Part shown: one piece after another, positions 34,959 to 47,767 of the stretch
How positions within the stretch are numbered: the stretch's first letter is position 1
Layout: each line of letters begins with the position of its first letter
From: Chiua virens
Lineage: Eukaryota; Basidiomycota; Agaricomycetes; Boletales; Boletaceae
Length of the DNA: 64,000 bases
Assembly: GCA_019787685.1 (NCBI GenBank)
Contig: JAHNUO010000015.1
Location: 930,001 to 994,000 of the forward strand
Direction: 5' to 3'
Notes under the pieces: model-generated
Database searches by the model: none
The model's input: the letters and a program-made list of their open reading frames with translations, nothing else
Told to the model about the DNA's origin: nothing
Made by a program: the position numbers and the translations under genes

Positions 34959-37900
34959 TCAATAATGCCAGACGGTCATTGTCTGCTGGAACCCATCCGA
35001 GTTTCTGCCCGCGTTGACGATGCCTTCGTGATCCACGCTGAGTTGGAATGTCGTGCCGACGGTGGACAGACCATATACAGTCACCGTCGGGGCTGATGCA
35101 GAGTCGATATCGAGGATCTGTTGTTGACAGCTCAATGGAATCACGCAAGTCTGACGGAAGTTCTGAGATGCAGAAAACGACGTGAGCTCCGGTCTACTGC
35201 GCAAAATGAGAAAGGTACGGCATACCCGGTAGAAACTGTAAAAGCCAGCACCTAACATGGTACGAATCAGCGAGGTATGGACTCGGAAATCACGAGTCGA
35301 ACCACTGACCGAATACGAGGATGTTCGAGGAAGATTGGATGTACATTCCCCACGCCGCATTAGTGTTGCAATGGAAGGTTGGGTCATGGTAAGAATTGTT
35401 GATGCAAAATGGCGCCGGCGGAGCGGGAAGAGGCTGGTAATAAGGCTTGGGATCGCTGAATGAGATCAGTGATACAATAGTCAGCAGACTTCACTCACCG
35501 TTTCCGTCTGAGCGAAGCCGATATAGTGGTTTTGAGCATTCACCAAGTTGTATTGGTAGAGCGTCGCATGTTCCGCTTAGAGAGAATTTCAATTCATATG
35601 CGAGCATTGTGGCAAAGAAGCATACATGCTACAATAAGGTCAGCGTTGGTGTCAAGTGCAACAAACCCCCTGTACATACAAGTACCGATTAACCAAACGG
35701 GGCCCGCAGATTCCGAGAGGATCCCACGGCCAGTAAAGACTGATGTTTGACCAGACCCGTCTAGATCATGATCTGCGGTCCACACCCACGTTCCCTAACA
35801 AACATCAATGAAATGCCTTCTCAGAGAATGGATTACGAACCTCGAAGTACGCACTCGACAATGAGGTGAGGTGGATACCTAAGAATGCAGCCTGACAGGA
35901 ATCGAACATGGAGCCTGCTGGACATTGAGTTTGTTGCATGTTGGTTCCGACGGCTAGACAGAATGCTACATTAGCCAATACCACGCACGCAGAACATGCA
36001 CCATGCACCTCCTCCTAGCCTAACATGAGTGGAGTGAGTAACATTCCTCAATTAGATGGGAAGGCATACCGGATGTGGGTATCCCAGAGACCTGCTGCGC
36101 CTTGCTGACCAACGGGGTCATGGACGTTCCATTCGATCATGATCGCTCCTGGCGCTATTGACTTGTGAGTCGTCATTACTAACGAAGGTTTAAGAGAATG
36201 ATTTACCAGGACCTGATGTGGTAAGCAGTAAATCGCTAATCTCCATAATACCCATGGATCCAGGGATACCAGCTCTGATGGCGGGTCTGGGATTGCTCTG
36301 TGACTGGAACCTGTACCCACCCGCCGAGATGACAGACCATGCCTCGCCCACAATCTGCGTCCCGGCAGGGATGGTGATCGTATCAGAGACGTTGTATACA
36401 CCTGCATCAAAGAAGATGATCTTGCAACCAGCATACTGTGTGGTAGCGTTGTCGAGGAATCAGCCAAGGATTTTTTGAAGAAAAAAACATACTTTGTCAA
36501 AAATTTCCTGAAGGGCACTGGCATCATCGGTCTTGCCGTCTCCCTTTGCACCTTGACTTTTTACGCTGACAACCTCGCTTGTCGCATAATTGGCGTACTG
36601 GGGATGGCCTTTGCCGAAGATTTTGCCTGTGTCGTCTAGGAGACTGAAAGGCTTCGAGGCGGACACGATACTACCCTGTGTCCAAACATCCTGACCAGAA
36701 GTTCCGGAATATACATTGCCCTGACCCCAAGATGTAATCATAGTTGTACCTCCTTCAAGGACAGTTGTTCCATCCGCGATACCCACCGCGACTGGGACAT
36801 TGGTCAACTGAATATTGTTGAGCACCAGAGAGTATGGCAGCGAGCCATTGCTTGAAGCGGATGACTGAACGAATACCGCCGTATCCTTGACAATTACATC
36901 CACGATGATTTCGGACCCAACACCCTGAAGACGTCCAATGAGCACAATATAACGATTCTCGAGAGCAATTTAACCTGATTCGTTATGCTGGTTCCTCCGA
37001 CCTTCAACGCAAAGCCAACCTATGAAGATCGTCAGGGATGGTTCCCTCTAAGCGAAACTCGACCAGGCTACCTGGCAATTATTGATCGTCACTCCTTGGA
37101 ACGTGAAACCTACGAGAAAGGTCAGACGATGTGTGTTTTGACTCGTTTACGGACGGCGGACCCCAATTCCAGAAACTGGATACTGCTGGAAAATGGATGT
37201 TCGATTCAGTAACCGTATGTCTTCGACTATGACTTTACTTTACCGGTCACTGCATTGTTGACCGTTAGGTTACGCATGGTGAACTGTTGGTTCCCGACCT
37301 CGATACCAACTTTTCCTGGACAAAAGATAGCTCGTGAAACTCGTTTCACATTGTCGGGTTTTGGTTACCTCCGTTGAAGACGACATCTGGCTAGATGTGA
37401 GCAAACGTAGACATGATAGTGACAGTCCTTACTCACCGCCTATTATGCCACCACTAGGGAAACAGAGCATGCTCATCGTCAATCCAACATATTACAAAGG
37501 AAGCGCACCTTCCGTTCTCCATGAATATACCTGTCATGGGCATAGGAATCAACATCATGTCGAGGAGAAGCAATCAAGCTACTACCTTGATGATTCGTGT
37601 CAGCATCGGTGGACATCTCAACCACGATGTTGATCAATGAAGTCGCCTGGGCTACCTGCCAATGCAAACCAATTGCCGGATTACTGGATGGTACCTGTCT
37701 TAAGTCAATGATCAAATTCCGAACAGAGCGGAAGCTGTAGGGTCGTCTTAGGATGGGAGATGAATGTTGAGAGAACTCCGCACAGGTTGTCCTGATTGAT
37801 GAACCACTGGGCACCATAGGCATCAGGAATATAAGGATCGGCATCTGATCAATATTTACGTCAGCGCGAATCTTGTAAACGCAAAAAAGACTGACCAATA

Positions 37901-38515
37901 ATTGCTGATCCATCGAAGTCTGAGCTTGCGAGGAGCGTTGGTGGGTTCCTGGCGTCCCCAATAATCTGAGTGTAATAGTAGGTTTCGATAGGCGACGAAA
38001 CAACATATTTGCTAATCGTTTAGTGAGTGACGCGACGGTCGAGAATTGAGCGCGACGATTGAATATATACTGCTCACCCTCGAGGAAGATACACGATTGC
38101 CGGTGAGACTCTACAACCTTAAGCTCGGGTCCAGCATATGCACGTAGTAGAACCACATACGTGGATGATCCACACGACGGACCGCAGCGACCACCTGAAG
38201 ACATCGCCGCACTGCAACCGCGATGAGAATGTAAACGTGAACATGAAAACAAGCTCACTTGATTGCAGCTGTGTCATCGGTGATCCCGTCACCTTTGGCG
38301 CCGTAGTCTTTGACATTCCGGAATACCTGATAAGAGGTCGGGTCTAGATTAAAAGGCGAGGTTCCCTGATGTTGAATTGATTCGAGCCAATATGGATCCC
38401 CGGATGCTGCAGAGCCGCTACCTAGAGGAGCAGAGCAGGTCGAACCGAGACCAAAAGCGAACTGAGAATTGTGCAAGAGTATGACGAGAAAGAAAAACAG
38501 AGAGGGGGAAAGCAT
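34959..38515 (-). CDS. Glycoside hydrolase family 55 glucan 1,3-beta-glucosidase, secreted
   Basis: Starts with a signal peptide (LFFFLVILLHNSQFAFG), then GTSPFNLDPTSYQVFRNVKD and the first beta-helix repeat signature DYGAKGDGITDDTAAIN. Next are GGRCGPSCGSST and AIVYLPRGKYVVSSPIETYY. IIGDARNPPTLLASSDF, QWFINQDN and SVRNLIIDLRQVP follow, then IGLHWQVAQATSL. The second beta-helix half has VKSQGAKGDGKTDDASALQE, TIPAGTQIVGEAWSVI, GTNMQQTQCPAGSMFD and YFEGTWVWTADHDLDG. SCQQQILDIDSASAPTVTVY leads to the stop at 34959. About 20 introns of 45-70 nt all splice in phase without a frameshift. Around 750-780 residues is normal for GH55. It releases glucose or oligosaccharides from beta-1,3-glucan (laminarin, own cell wall). 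Confidence 0.9.
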
Positions 38516-38583
38516 GGCTGAAGCTGCAGAACCGTGACACGCACGGACGTCTGAGGAGCCTTCACCGAGGAACCGGTGGCTCT

Positions 38584-38592
38584 TTATACCAT
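38584..38592 (-). promoter_or_regulatory. TATA-like element of the GH55 gene
   Basis: GGTATAAAG on the minus strand lies about 70 nt upstream of the GH55 start codon. Position and sequence fit a TATA box, but no transcription start is known. Confidence 0.4.
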
Positions 38593-40047
38593 GAATTTGC
38601 TGAAGTGAAAATCGGAGGCGGTAATATCAACTCTCCATTTGTGACGTCGAGTGGACAGGGACCATTTGTTTACGACACGAGAATGAAACATCCTTACTTG
38701 TCTGAGGAGGGATTGAGCACATGGAGGTCGCCATTTCAGGAAAGGACTCATAAAAATCCAGAGATGTGGAAATATCAACCATCAGGGCGAAGAAGATCAA
38801 TGCAAGCTTTGGCCAGCTCACTTGGACCGTCACGTAGATATACTAGATGAGATCGATGGCGCTCAGCTTCTCTCGAGTTCACTCCCTTAGAAACCCACTT
38901 ACCCCGAGGTAGACGGGACTACTTTTCCGAGCTATGAACATTGCAAGTCCGAGGGCGTGAATAAGAACACCATGATAGTTCATCTTTAATCTAGATTCAG
39001 TCGCCCCCAATATCAATATTCGAACTCACTATGTATGTAATATTCCCGAAGCGATTTAAACATTTTTCGTGGAGCTTCGTGATGCATTGCAAGAACCACG
39101 CACTGCCTCCAGCGTGAGTTGCCCAGCGGAAGTTCAGAACAATGTTTTTCTGAACACACTTGGCGCCCGAAAAAGCAATAGAGCTTTCCGCACCGCAAGG
39201 AGAATCGGTGTCGCCTTGTTCATCGATTCGGGTGACAGTGGACACGTGGACCAACGTATCCGCACATCAGACGTGTTTAATACAGTCACTATGTCGCCGT
39301 AAGTAACACCCTGAGTTTGGGAACGCCAGTCTCGAAGTCGACTGGCACAGATTAATCGATATCACCCACCAATGGCGTGCAATGAAACGTACTGTTTGGC
39401 TTGGCCACTGCACGGCTCATTCACGTGAAACCGGCATTACTCGATGTCCTGATAACGTTATTTCGGGAGGCACACGACCTACGACTTATCCTGCGGCCAG
39501 ATAGACCCGCTACCTTAGTAATTCTAGCTCGCATTCTGTTCCTCATTTGTGAAGGCCGCGTTTTTGGACGGGTATAACAGTGCCATTGGAACGTGGTCTA
39601 TTTGAATCAGAAACAGCATGGCACCGGTCATCGAATACATAGTCGAGGGGCGATGCACCATGCTGTCGAACACCTTCGACAACAGCTTGAAGGGTATTTG
39701 CATATGTACCTTAGCGACTGGATAGTTGTCAGCAAGATAGATCCATGCCATAAGAAATTGCATACTTCTCATACGAGTTCTCGTTCAATCGTAGTACGAG
39801 ACGATGGACCATAGTAGTAGTACATCAACAATTAGGTCGACATGAAAGGTTGAATTCCACAAAATGCAACAAGTCGCGTGATCATAATGAAACCTTGAAC
39901 TCGAGCAGTGACACGCCTCGACCTCATTTCCCGACGGACCGTAAACAAACGCCCCAGTATGCCCGCACACTCCGCCGCCTCCCTTCTTCCACTTCTCCCC
40001 GACCCTTTTACCTTGACCCACAACTCCGTTGCCCACTCGCGACGCGC
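38593..40047. other. Intergenic stretch between GH55 and NADAR genes
   Basis: Short frames near 38600-38850, 39000-39300 and 39520-39800 show no domains or convincing introns. It contains the divergent promoters of the flanking genes. Nothing else was recognised. Confidence 0.35.
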
Positions 40048-40905
40048 ATGGGTCTCGTTCAATCCCTCATCACAGCTTGCACACGATGCTGGGACGCCGG
40101 GGACACCCACATTGTCATCACACCGTCGGGAGGCTGGGCTCATGCACACGCACGCCCCAAGATTCTGTTCTACGATAAACACAAGCCATACTATGAGTTT
40201 ACGAATTTCTCGCCCCACGAGGTGGTGTACGAGGGAAAACGATATCCTACGAGCGAACATCTATTTCAGGCGTTCAAGGTGAGGTTCAGTTTTATTCGCT
40301 TCGGCAACGTGGATGCGGGTGTCTGCGAAGCGAGAAAAAAAAGGATCGGAGTCGAGGTATGAGTGGGCAAGCTGCTGACTGAATGGGGTTTGCAATAGTT
40401 CCTCGACGGACATCCCCAAATCGCCGAGCGCATACGAACCTCTGGTCCGAAGCCCATGGTTGCGTTTGACGAGGCGCACAGACACAAGACGGCGGTGAGG
40501 TCGGACTGGTCACAGGTCCTCCTCTCCAAGGTGCGTCTCCTTCCCAGCTAAGATGCCAGTGACACGCGTCTAACGCCTTTCCGAATTGTCCTTTGCGTGA
40601 TTCCAAAGATGGAAACCGCGGTGAAACTCAAGTTCACCCAACATCGACATCTCAAGAAGATCCTCCTCGATACTGGTGATGCAGAACTCGTCGAGGTATG
40701 TGCTTACTCCACTCTGTTCGTTCAAAAACAAGCAAACTCAATTGGAATGTATTTGCAGGATTCGCCACGCGACTGGTTCTGGGGAATCGGCGCGGACGGA
40801 ACAGGCAGTAACGAGTTGGGCAAGATCCTCATGCAGTTTGCGCGACGAACTAAGTGCGTCTGCGTTTCACTTGTGACTCGTGAACTACTGTGCGATCTCA
40901 ATTGA
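40048..40905 (+). CDS. NADAR (YbiA-like) domain protein
   Basis: Four exons: 40048-40278, 40399-40530, 40609-40695 and 40759 onward. Signature elements of NADAR are present in order: ILFYDKHKPYYEFTNFSPH, YPTSEHLFQAFK, HPQIAERIRTSG and WSQVLLSKMETAVKLKFTQH. The last block is DSPRDWFWGIGADGTGSNELGKILM. Bacterial YbiA and related NADAR proteins are N-glycosidases acting on riboflavin intermediates or ADP-ribosylated guanine; the fungal role is unknown. The core domain fills nearly the whole protein (about 200 residues). The last exon reads to a stop at 40905, but an alternative splice to the Pro/Thr-rich frame near 40930-41070 (GNEPDGSTPTPPPTSTP) would require a frame shift, so the C-terminus is uncertain. 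Confidence 0.85.
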
Positions 40906-41547
40906 TGGATCCTGGCTACTTTGTGGCAGGAAATGAACCGGATGGGTCTACGCCGACGCCGCCACCGACTTCTACCCCGAATCATAGGACTCAGGGGCGG
41001 AGCACCACAGGCAAGCGCCAAGCTCCGCGGATACACGTATCGGGTAGTCGTGGTTCTACGCACAGGGTGTGTGAGGTAGGCCATTTGTTAAACCTCGTCC
41101 TTGGCTGCTCTCACCTCACCTGGCTCCTAGTTTTGTCGATCCAAACCAGCATTTCAACGTTCCAAGTATTGCAGTCGCATGTGTGCGGACAAAGCTGCAT
41201 CACTTTGCAAGGTGAACGATCGTTCTGGGTCCCATGCATGCGCCACGCTGATGTCTTCCGTAGTTTTGTCGGACGAGACCGAAAGCCCAAGGTTCCTACT
41301 GTTCGCGGACCTGCGCCGACAAAGCGCAGGGTAAGTGAGGCATGGTCGAATCCTCTTCATCTGTTCACAGTCTTGGTTTCTTCGCCTTGATTCTTGTTGA
41401 TATCTTACACCCGTTTGACTGGTTCATCGGTCCTATTGGCTAACCCTTAATCTAGTCTCTCCATCGTATTTTATTGTACCTATTTCTTCTTTTACTATTT
41501 TTTCTCGCTTGCGTTACCATGTTTTATTAACTGTACCAATCATCTTT

Positions 41548-42517
41548 CTAATATACCCCCGGAACGAGTTTATATGGCACCCTCTTGGCCCATCCCTCCC
41601 ACTCTCCCTTGAACCGCGCCCTCAACGCCTGTTCCTCGTCTCGGATTCGTTTGATCCCCCCAAGCGTACTCAGGATAGTGCACACAAGCGCGATCGTGCG
41701 CATACCCACACTCGCCCCACCCACACCCATCCCCACGACCTCATCCACGACACCCCAGGACGACACCGCACGCGAACCCAGGTACGCATTCAGCGCCTCG
41801 ACATGCAGCACCGCTAGACCCACCGTGCACAGCACGAGTCCCCGCGTACCCGGGATGCCGGACGTACGCATACGGCCCGGTCGTGATGAGTGCGTGCGCG
41901 TGGCCGTACGGTCCGCGGGGTTTAGACCCGCTTGGCCGTGTGGGCTTGCACGGACCCGGACCGGTGTTTGTGCAGGCGTAGAATTGGCCGAGGGCGCGGA
42001 AGGCGGAGGAGCGAAGGAGCGCGCCGGAGAGGGTGAGGGTCGTTCCGGCGATGGTGAGCAGGGGAAGGCGTGGGAGAGGGTGAGGGTGAGGGAGAAGGTG
42101 AGAGAGGTTCAGAAGGGCGGTTTGGATCGTGGCTGGGGTCGGGATCCATGCTGTTGGATGACTGATCCTGGAGAGTAGCGTGCTTGGGAACATGGAAGGG
42201 GTGGCGATGGTGGCGATGGGAAGGTATGGTGCTAGCAAGATGAAGGCGTCTCCGACTGCCGACGTCCAGTAAACGCCCTAAGGATGGTTAGTGGAGCATG
42301 AGGAAGGGAGAGCGGATCTGATAGGTCTCAGACGGACCTTTGTGAACAGGATGGCGATGAAGCGAGCGGTGGCGCAGATGGCGCGCTTATTGACACGTTT
42401 GTCTGCGTCTGCATGAGATGTCAATGGAGTACTGGGGGCGGTGGGCGGCGACATGGAGACATGGAAGGCGGCCGCGGTCAGGAGGGTGAAGGGTACCCGG
42501 ACGAGTGGAGAGGACAT
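41548..42517 (-). CDS. Isoprenylcysteine carboxyl methyltransferase-like membrane protein (frameshifted)
   Basis: Met at 42517 opens a hydrophobic N-terminus. After an intron (donor near 42335, acceptor near 42280) come GVYWTSAVGDAFILLAPYLP and further membrane segments. The core motif is SAFRALGQFYACTN, then LITTGPYAYVRHPGYAG. After a +1 frameshift near 41840 it continues LVLCTVGLAVLHVEALNAYL, a glycine-rich membrane segment, ALRARFKGEWEGWAKRVPY and LVPGVY to the stop at 41548. RHPxY and the C-terminal EWxxYxxRVPYrLiPgvY block define the ICMT/PEMT-like fold, which methylates prenylated C-terminal cysteine or related lipids using SAM. Which substrate is used here cannot be told. The codon usage is very GC-rich compared with its neighbours. 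Confidence 0.75.
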
Positions 42518-43253
42518 GGCAGTGTGTTGGGTTGCACGGACTCGCACCTTCAATGTTCTCGATAGCTACTTATGTATGTGCGAGGCGCATGGCGCTGCGG
42601 CTATTCTAATGATCGCAGGCATTGGTGTAGTAATAAAAATATCATATCGGGTTAGGCACATGGCCGACCTCATGGCGACAAGTTGACAAGTGATGGGGAG
42701 ATCTTACGGGGTTAATTTAGTTCACGGCTTTATAGTGGCCTATAGACCTGACGCGAACGATAGCTTATTCAATAAAGCAATAGTAGTGGTATCTCACCAA
42801 CTGTAGATACAAGAGTAAAACATGCTACCTCCAAGTAAGCATGTTGGCCCGTGAATACATTATGAGGCATGCTCAGAGTCAAGCGCTGATAACGTGGATC
42901 AAACAACTTACGTCGGCGCAAACCCAATGCAGTTGTTGCCCATGTCGAAAGCCTGCACAAACGTTTGTCCATGTTCAGCAAGTGTTACAATATCATGACG
43001 CGGTACCTCTCCATGAACTTTTTTCCAAGAACGAAATTCGATCCCTGTCCATTGGGACAATCATGCTATACCGATGCCCATCATCCCTACCCCATATTTT
43101 GTTCTGGTCCATCGGCACGAGTTGGGCAGTGACATCCATAGGGGACGTCATGTTTCAAGTCACAAAGGTGAACAACTTGAACTCCATGGATAGGAGAGGG
43201 GAACTATTGATAAGGCCAACATTAGAGCCGTACACTGCCCCAGGAATGGTATT

Positions 43254-43449
43254 TGTTGAGTCAGACTGAGACATATACTATACAAGCCACACTCGGCCAA
43301 GTAAGCCGAAGTAGTCAGACAATATAATGATCAGTAATCATCTCAGTAATACGAGGGGCTACACGAATCAATACAGTAGAACAGTATATAAGACTAGTTA
43401 TATCTAGGGGAATAATAACTTCTCTTCCCGCACCTAATCTGCTGCGACA
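43254..43449 (+). repeat. 5' LTR of the Copia element
   Basis: Begins TGTTGAG and ends GCGACA (TG...CA). It contains a TATA-like AGTATATAAG at about 43383-43392. No difference from the 3' LTR was seen. Confidence 0.95.
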
Positions 43450-43467
43450 GGTTATGAGCCCCGCGCT
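43450..43467 (+). promoter_or_regulatory. Primer-binding site complementary to the initiator tRNA-Met anticodon arm
   Basis: GGTTATGAGCCCCGCGC starts immediately after the 5' LTR. Its complement, GCGCGGGGCTCATAACC, is the anticodon stem-loop of eukaryotic initiator tRNA-Met (CAT anticodon). This is the half-tRNA priming mode known for copia and Ty5. Confidence 0.75.
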
Positions 43468-43528
43468 CAATTCTTGAAAATTATCGTTTCTATTCCCACG
43501 ACTACGAAACTTCACGCAATCCAATCAG

Positions 43529-46500
43529 ATGTCAAATCCACAACCACCAGAGCCCCCTGGGCAACCACCACCATTACCACCTCATAATCCATTCAACATC
43601 CCGGCAGCAAATGCCTCCGCACAGCCGCCATCTCAACCGAATCCCGTCGCTACCTCAACCATTCAGAGCTCCGGGGGTTCAGCCCCTAAAATAGATAAGC
43701 TCAAAGACGGTAATTGGCTCGCGTGGAAAACGCACATAGCCACGGTACTCAAGCAGAAGAAGGCGTTCGACATGGCTATGGGAATTACTCCCAAACCACA
43801 AGATCTCATTGCACAAGATGACTGGAATGACAAAGACCTCGCCGCACAAGAACTTATCACCACTTCCATCCGTGATGATCAAGTAATCCACATTTCCGAA
43901 TGTGGTACCGCTGCAGAGATGCTGTCGGCACTGCATACCATCCACGAGCCGTGCGGTAAACAGTCCATTATCGCACTCAAGAAAGCTATCTACACTACCG
44001 AAGCAAAAGAACGCGACGACATCGCCACCCACCTGAACAAGCTGCGCGCCATGCGGGAGCGGCTTACCTTATCTGGCCATGTCATCGACGACGACGAATT
44101 CAAAAGTATTCTTGTTACCTCACTCCCATGCAGCTGGGAGACCTGGACGAGATCGTTCTTGGGTTATCAAGGAGGGACTCAAGGAAATGAGAGCGCACAG
44201 AAGATGACTGTGCAGGAATTGGTCTCACTCATATGTGAGGAAGACTGTCGTAACAGCTCGAAAGAGGAGCCTACCGAGACGTCTTACAAAGGGAGTGCAT
44301 CCAAACGGCAGACCAAGCCGACATGCAAATGCAAAATTTGCGGGCGCACTAACCATGCAACTCATGAGTGCTACCACAAGGGTAAACCATTCTGCGAGAT
44401 TTGCAGGAAATTCGGACATACAGACGATGATTGTTGGCAAAACCCCCGCAACAAAAGACCTGGCGGGAATTCTGGGAAGCATGGACGAGACACAAAATGG
44501 CCGTACCCAGCACAGAACCACAAGGGTAAAGAGCAGGTGAAGGTGTCGAAAGAGGCATCAGGCAGTGACGGTGATATGGCCGAGTTACAAAAGAGTTTCA
44601 TTGCAAATGTATCCTTAGATTCAGACTGCGAAATGCAGGGGTCCGAGGAGGCCCAATTTTCTGCTTATCCATGGATTGCCGACTCAGGTGCAACAACACA
44701 TATGTGTGGCGAACGAGCAGTATTCATTGATTATATTAATACACCTTTACAACAAGTAAAGGGATTTGGCGACAAATCTGTCGCCTCATATGGAAAAGGA
44801 ACAGTAATCCTTGTCTCTCGAATTAATGGTCGAGATGTACATTGTAAATTGACTAATGTGCTACATGTACCTGACGTGCATGAAAATCTACTCTCGCTGG
44901 GTAGAATTGATAGTGCCGGTGGTCGAGCAACGTGTGCAAATGGCAAAATCATGATTTTTGACCAACACGAAAATAAAATTGCTATGGGTGAACTAAAGCA
45001 AAAACTGTATTATATGACAGTAAAAGCGAAAATTGTAGATACCAGCAATGTAGCCATGAAGATCAAAAGAACATATACCTGGGAAGAATGGCATCGCCGC
45101 CTGGGACATATTGGCATAACTAGACTACAAAGATTACACAGGAAGAATCTTGTCGACGGATTCTCCATTGCCGACAGCCCACAGGAAATTGACTGTCAGG
45201 CTTGCATACAATCTAAACAAACCCGGGAGCCATTGCCAAAGACCATAAACAAATGTGAGCGAACACCCGGTGAACTTACACATACAGACGTCTGGGGACC
45301 AAGCAGAGTCCCATCACTCCGAGGAGATAAATATTACATCTCGTTTATCGACGATGCTACGAGATATTCTATTATTGCATGCATGAAAACCAAAGATGAA
45401 GCTTCTACAAAAGTGAAACAGTACATTTCACATATTGAAAGGCAGTACAACTGTCTACCCAAGGCCATTCGGGCTGACAATGGACGAGAATACGTCAACA
45501 AAGATCTTCGAACATGGTGCCTAGACAAGGGAATTGAGTTACAATCCACGGCACCATATACACCTGAACAGAATGGTGTAGCGGAACGATGGAATCGCAC
45601 CATCGTCGAACTTAGTAGAGCAATGTTATTCGCACGAGAATTGCCTCCTGAGCTTTGGCCAGAGGCAATGGCCCATGCTACATATATCCGCAACCGATCA
45701 TTTACGTGCGCGATCCCAGATATGACACCATACCAGAAATGGCACGGAAAGCGACCAGATGTGTCGTATGTCCAGGAATTTGGGCATCCAGTATGGGTCC
45801 TGAACGAGGAGATCAATATCTCCAAGTTAGAACCACAGGCAAAGAAACATACCTTTATAGGACACGAAGATGGCCCGAAAGCGATCAAATACTATGATTC
45901 GCAAACAAAAAGAATAAAAGTCAGTCGAAATTACCGATGGCCCATAAAACCGGCGCCAGACCCTCGAATTTGAGGGGGAGCAACAAGGGAACAAACCTTC
46001 ATCCAGCACCAGAACAGATGTCGAAATTGAAAACGGCACTAATAAAAGAAAAAGAGATGAAAACGATGAATCTGTCAGACAGGACATTAAAAAACAAAAA
46101 GAACTACCTGATTTAATTAACGACGAAGATAATGACAATGATGACACAAACACGAAGTCAGCCGAGGCTGTATACACTGCCTTCAGTGAGACAGATCTTG
46201 GAGGACAAGACCCTATGACACTACAAGAGGCGAAAAACTCGCCAGATTGGCCACAATGGGAAAAGGCTATCCAAACAGAGCTCGACACGCTTAAACGAAT
46301 GGGTACTTGGGAAATTGTTGACGCTCCCGAAAACCGCAAACCAATCACTAATAAATGGGTATTCGTGCGGAAGTATGATAAAGACGGAAACCTACAAAAA
46401 TATAAGGCGAGATTAGTCGCCAGAGGTTTCACACAAGTCCCAGGAATGGACTTTAATGAAACGTTCTCACCAGTTGTAAGACTCGAGACCATACGAGCTG

Positions 46501-47754
46501 TAATTGCACTTGCTGTGGCTGAGGACTGGGAAATACAACAAATGGACGTTAAAGGTGCTTATCTGAACGGAAAACTAAAAGAAGAAATATACATGAAACA
46601 ACCCGAAGGTTATGGTGATAAGACGTCTCATCTATGCCACCTAATAAAGACACTATATGGGCTAAAACAGTCAGGACGTGAATGGAACGAAGAGTTCGAT
46701 GCGAAACTCACCAAACAAGGATTCACGCGCCTGTATTCTGACCCATGCGTCTACATGCGAAAACAGGAAAGATCCATTGAGATCGTCACAGTTTGGGTTG
46801 ACGACTTGTTGCTCTTCACAAAAAGCAAATCAGAAATGGAAGCACTGAAAAACGAACTTGAAGGCTTGTTTGATATCACCGACCTGGGTGAGCCGAGCAA
46901 ACTTGTTGGCCTAGAGATCACACGAGAGCGCGAGAACGGAACTTTGACGCTCCGCCAAACAAAATATATCGAGTCTTTGCTGAAAAAATATGGATTAGAA
47001 GCTGCTAATCCAGTGAGCACACCAATGGACTGTAACATAAAACTCCAACCTGTTACGTCGGACAAAGCCACTGGCACACTCGGCGAAAATCGGAATTTTG
47101 CATCGCTGACAGGATCACTGATGTACGCTGCGATAGGCACGCGACCCGATATAGCATACGCTGTAAATAAGCTATGCTCATTCAATAATAACCCGGATAT
47201 GTCCCATTGGACAGCAGCGAAGAGAGTACTGAGGTATCTAAAAGGTACAAAAGATCTCGGAATAACCTACTCTCGAGACAATAATGACACAGAATTCTAT
47301 GGGTACGCTGACGCAAGTTTCGCGACCAATCACGACATGACATCAACCATGGGTAACGTTTTTATGCACAATGGAGGTGCGATAACGTGGTGTTCCAAGA
47401 AAATATCCAGCCCGGCATTATCTACTGCCGAGGCAGAATTTTCGTCTATGGCAAAAGCTGGTAAAGAGATTTTGTGGCTACGAAATCTTTATAAAGAAAT
47501 TGGATTCGAGCCACGGAGCGCGACTGATACTACACGGCGATAATCAATCCGCCATAGCCATCGGAACCAATGCACAATTTCACAAACGGTCTAAATACTT
47601 CGACCTCGAAAATTTATTTATTCGACAAAAGGTCAAACTCGGGTTAATAAGTCTGGAATATTGTCCGACTGCAGAAATGACTGCCGACATATTGACTAAA
47701 GCTCTACCCCGAGAAAAACATGTCCTACACACCTCGAAACTTGGCCTGCGTTAG
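43529..47754 (+). CDS. Copia gag-pol polyprotein (two +1 frameshifts)
   Basis: Gag starts MSNPQPPEPPG and has DGNWLAWKTHIATVLKQKKA. Two CCHC knuckles follow: CKICGRTNHATHEC and CEICRKFGHTDDDC. The aspartic protease reads WIADSGATTHMC. The pre-integrase zinc motif is WHRRLGHIG...CQACIQSKQ. The integrase D,D,E residues lie in HTDVWGPS, AIRADNGREY and PEQNGVAERWNR. Reverse transcriptase includes KARLVARGFTQVPGMDF, QMDVKGAYLNG and TVWVDDLLLF. RNase H has YGYADASFA, STAEAEF, DNQSAIAIG and ADILTKALP. The first frame closes at 45973 (after APDPRI) and coding continues one base later. The second ends at 47543 and resumes near LILHGDNQSA. Repairing neither changes the domain content. Given identical LTRs, assembly error or a frameshifted master copy is likely. 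Confidence 0.93.
45970..45980 (+). promoter_or_regulatory. Possible central polypurine tract
   Basis: TTGAGGGGGAG here is identical to the 3' polypurine tract at 47757-47767. It sits near the middle of the element, at the integrase/RT junction. Confidence 0.5.
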
Positions 47755-47756
47755 GC

Positions 47757-47767
47757 TTGAGGGGGAG
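47757..47767 (+). promoter_or_regulatory. 3' polypurine tract of the Copia element
   Basis: TTGAGGGGGAG immediately precedes the 3' LTR, as required for plus-strand priming. Confidence 0.85.

Noticed and set aside
40906..41075. Pro/Thr-rich frame after the NADAR domain as a C-terminal extension
   Set aside because: No splice in phase links it to the last NADAR exon, so it is left out of the model.
45961..45975. Programmed +1 frameshifting between integrase and RT
   Set aside because: Known Ty1-type programmed shifts lie between gag and pol. A second similar +1 break in RNase H and many others in host genes make sequence error more likely.
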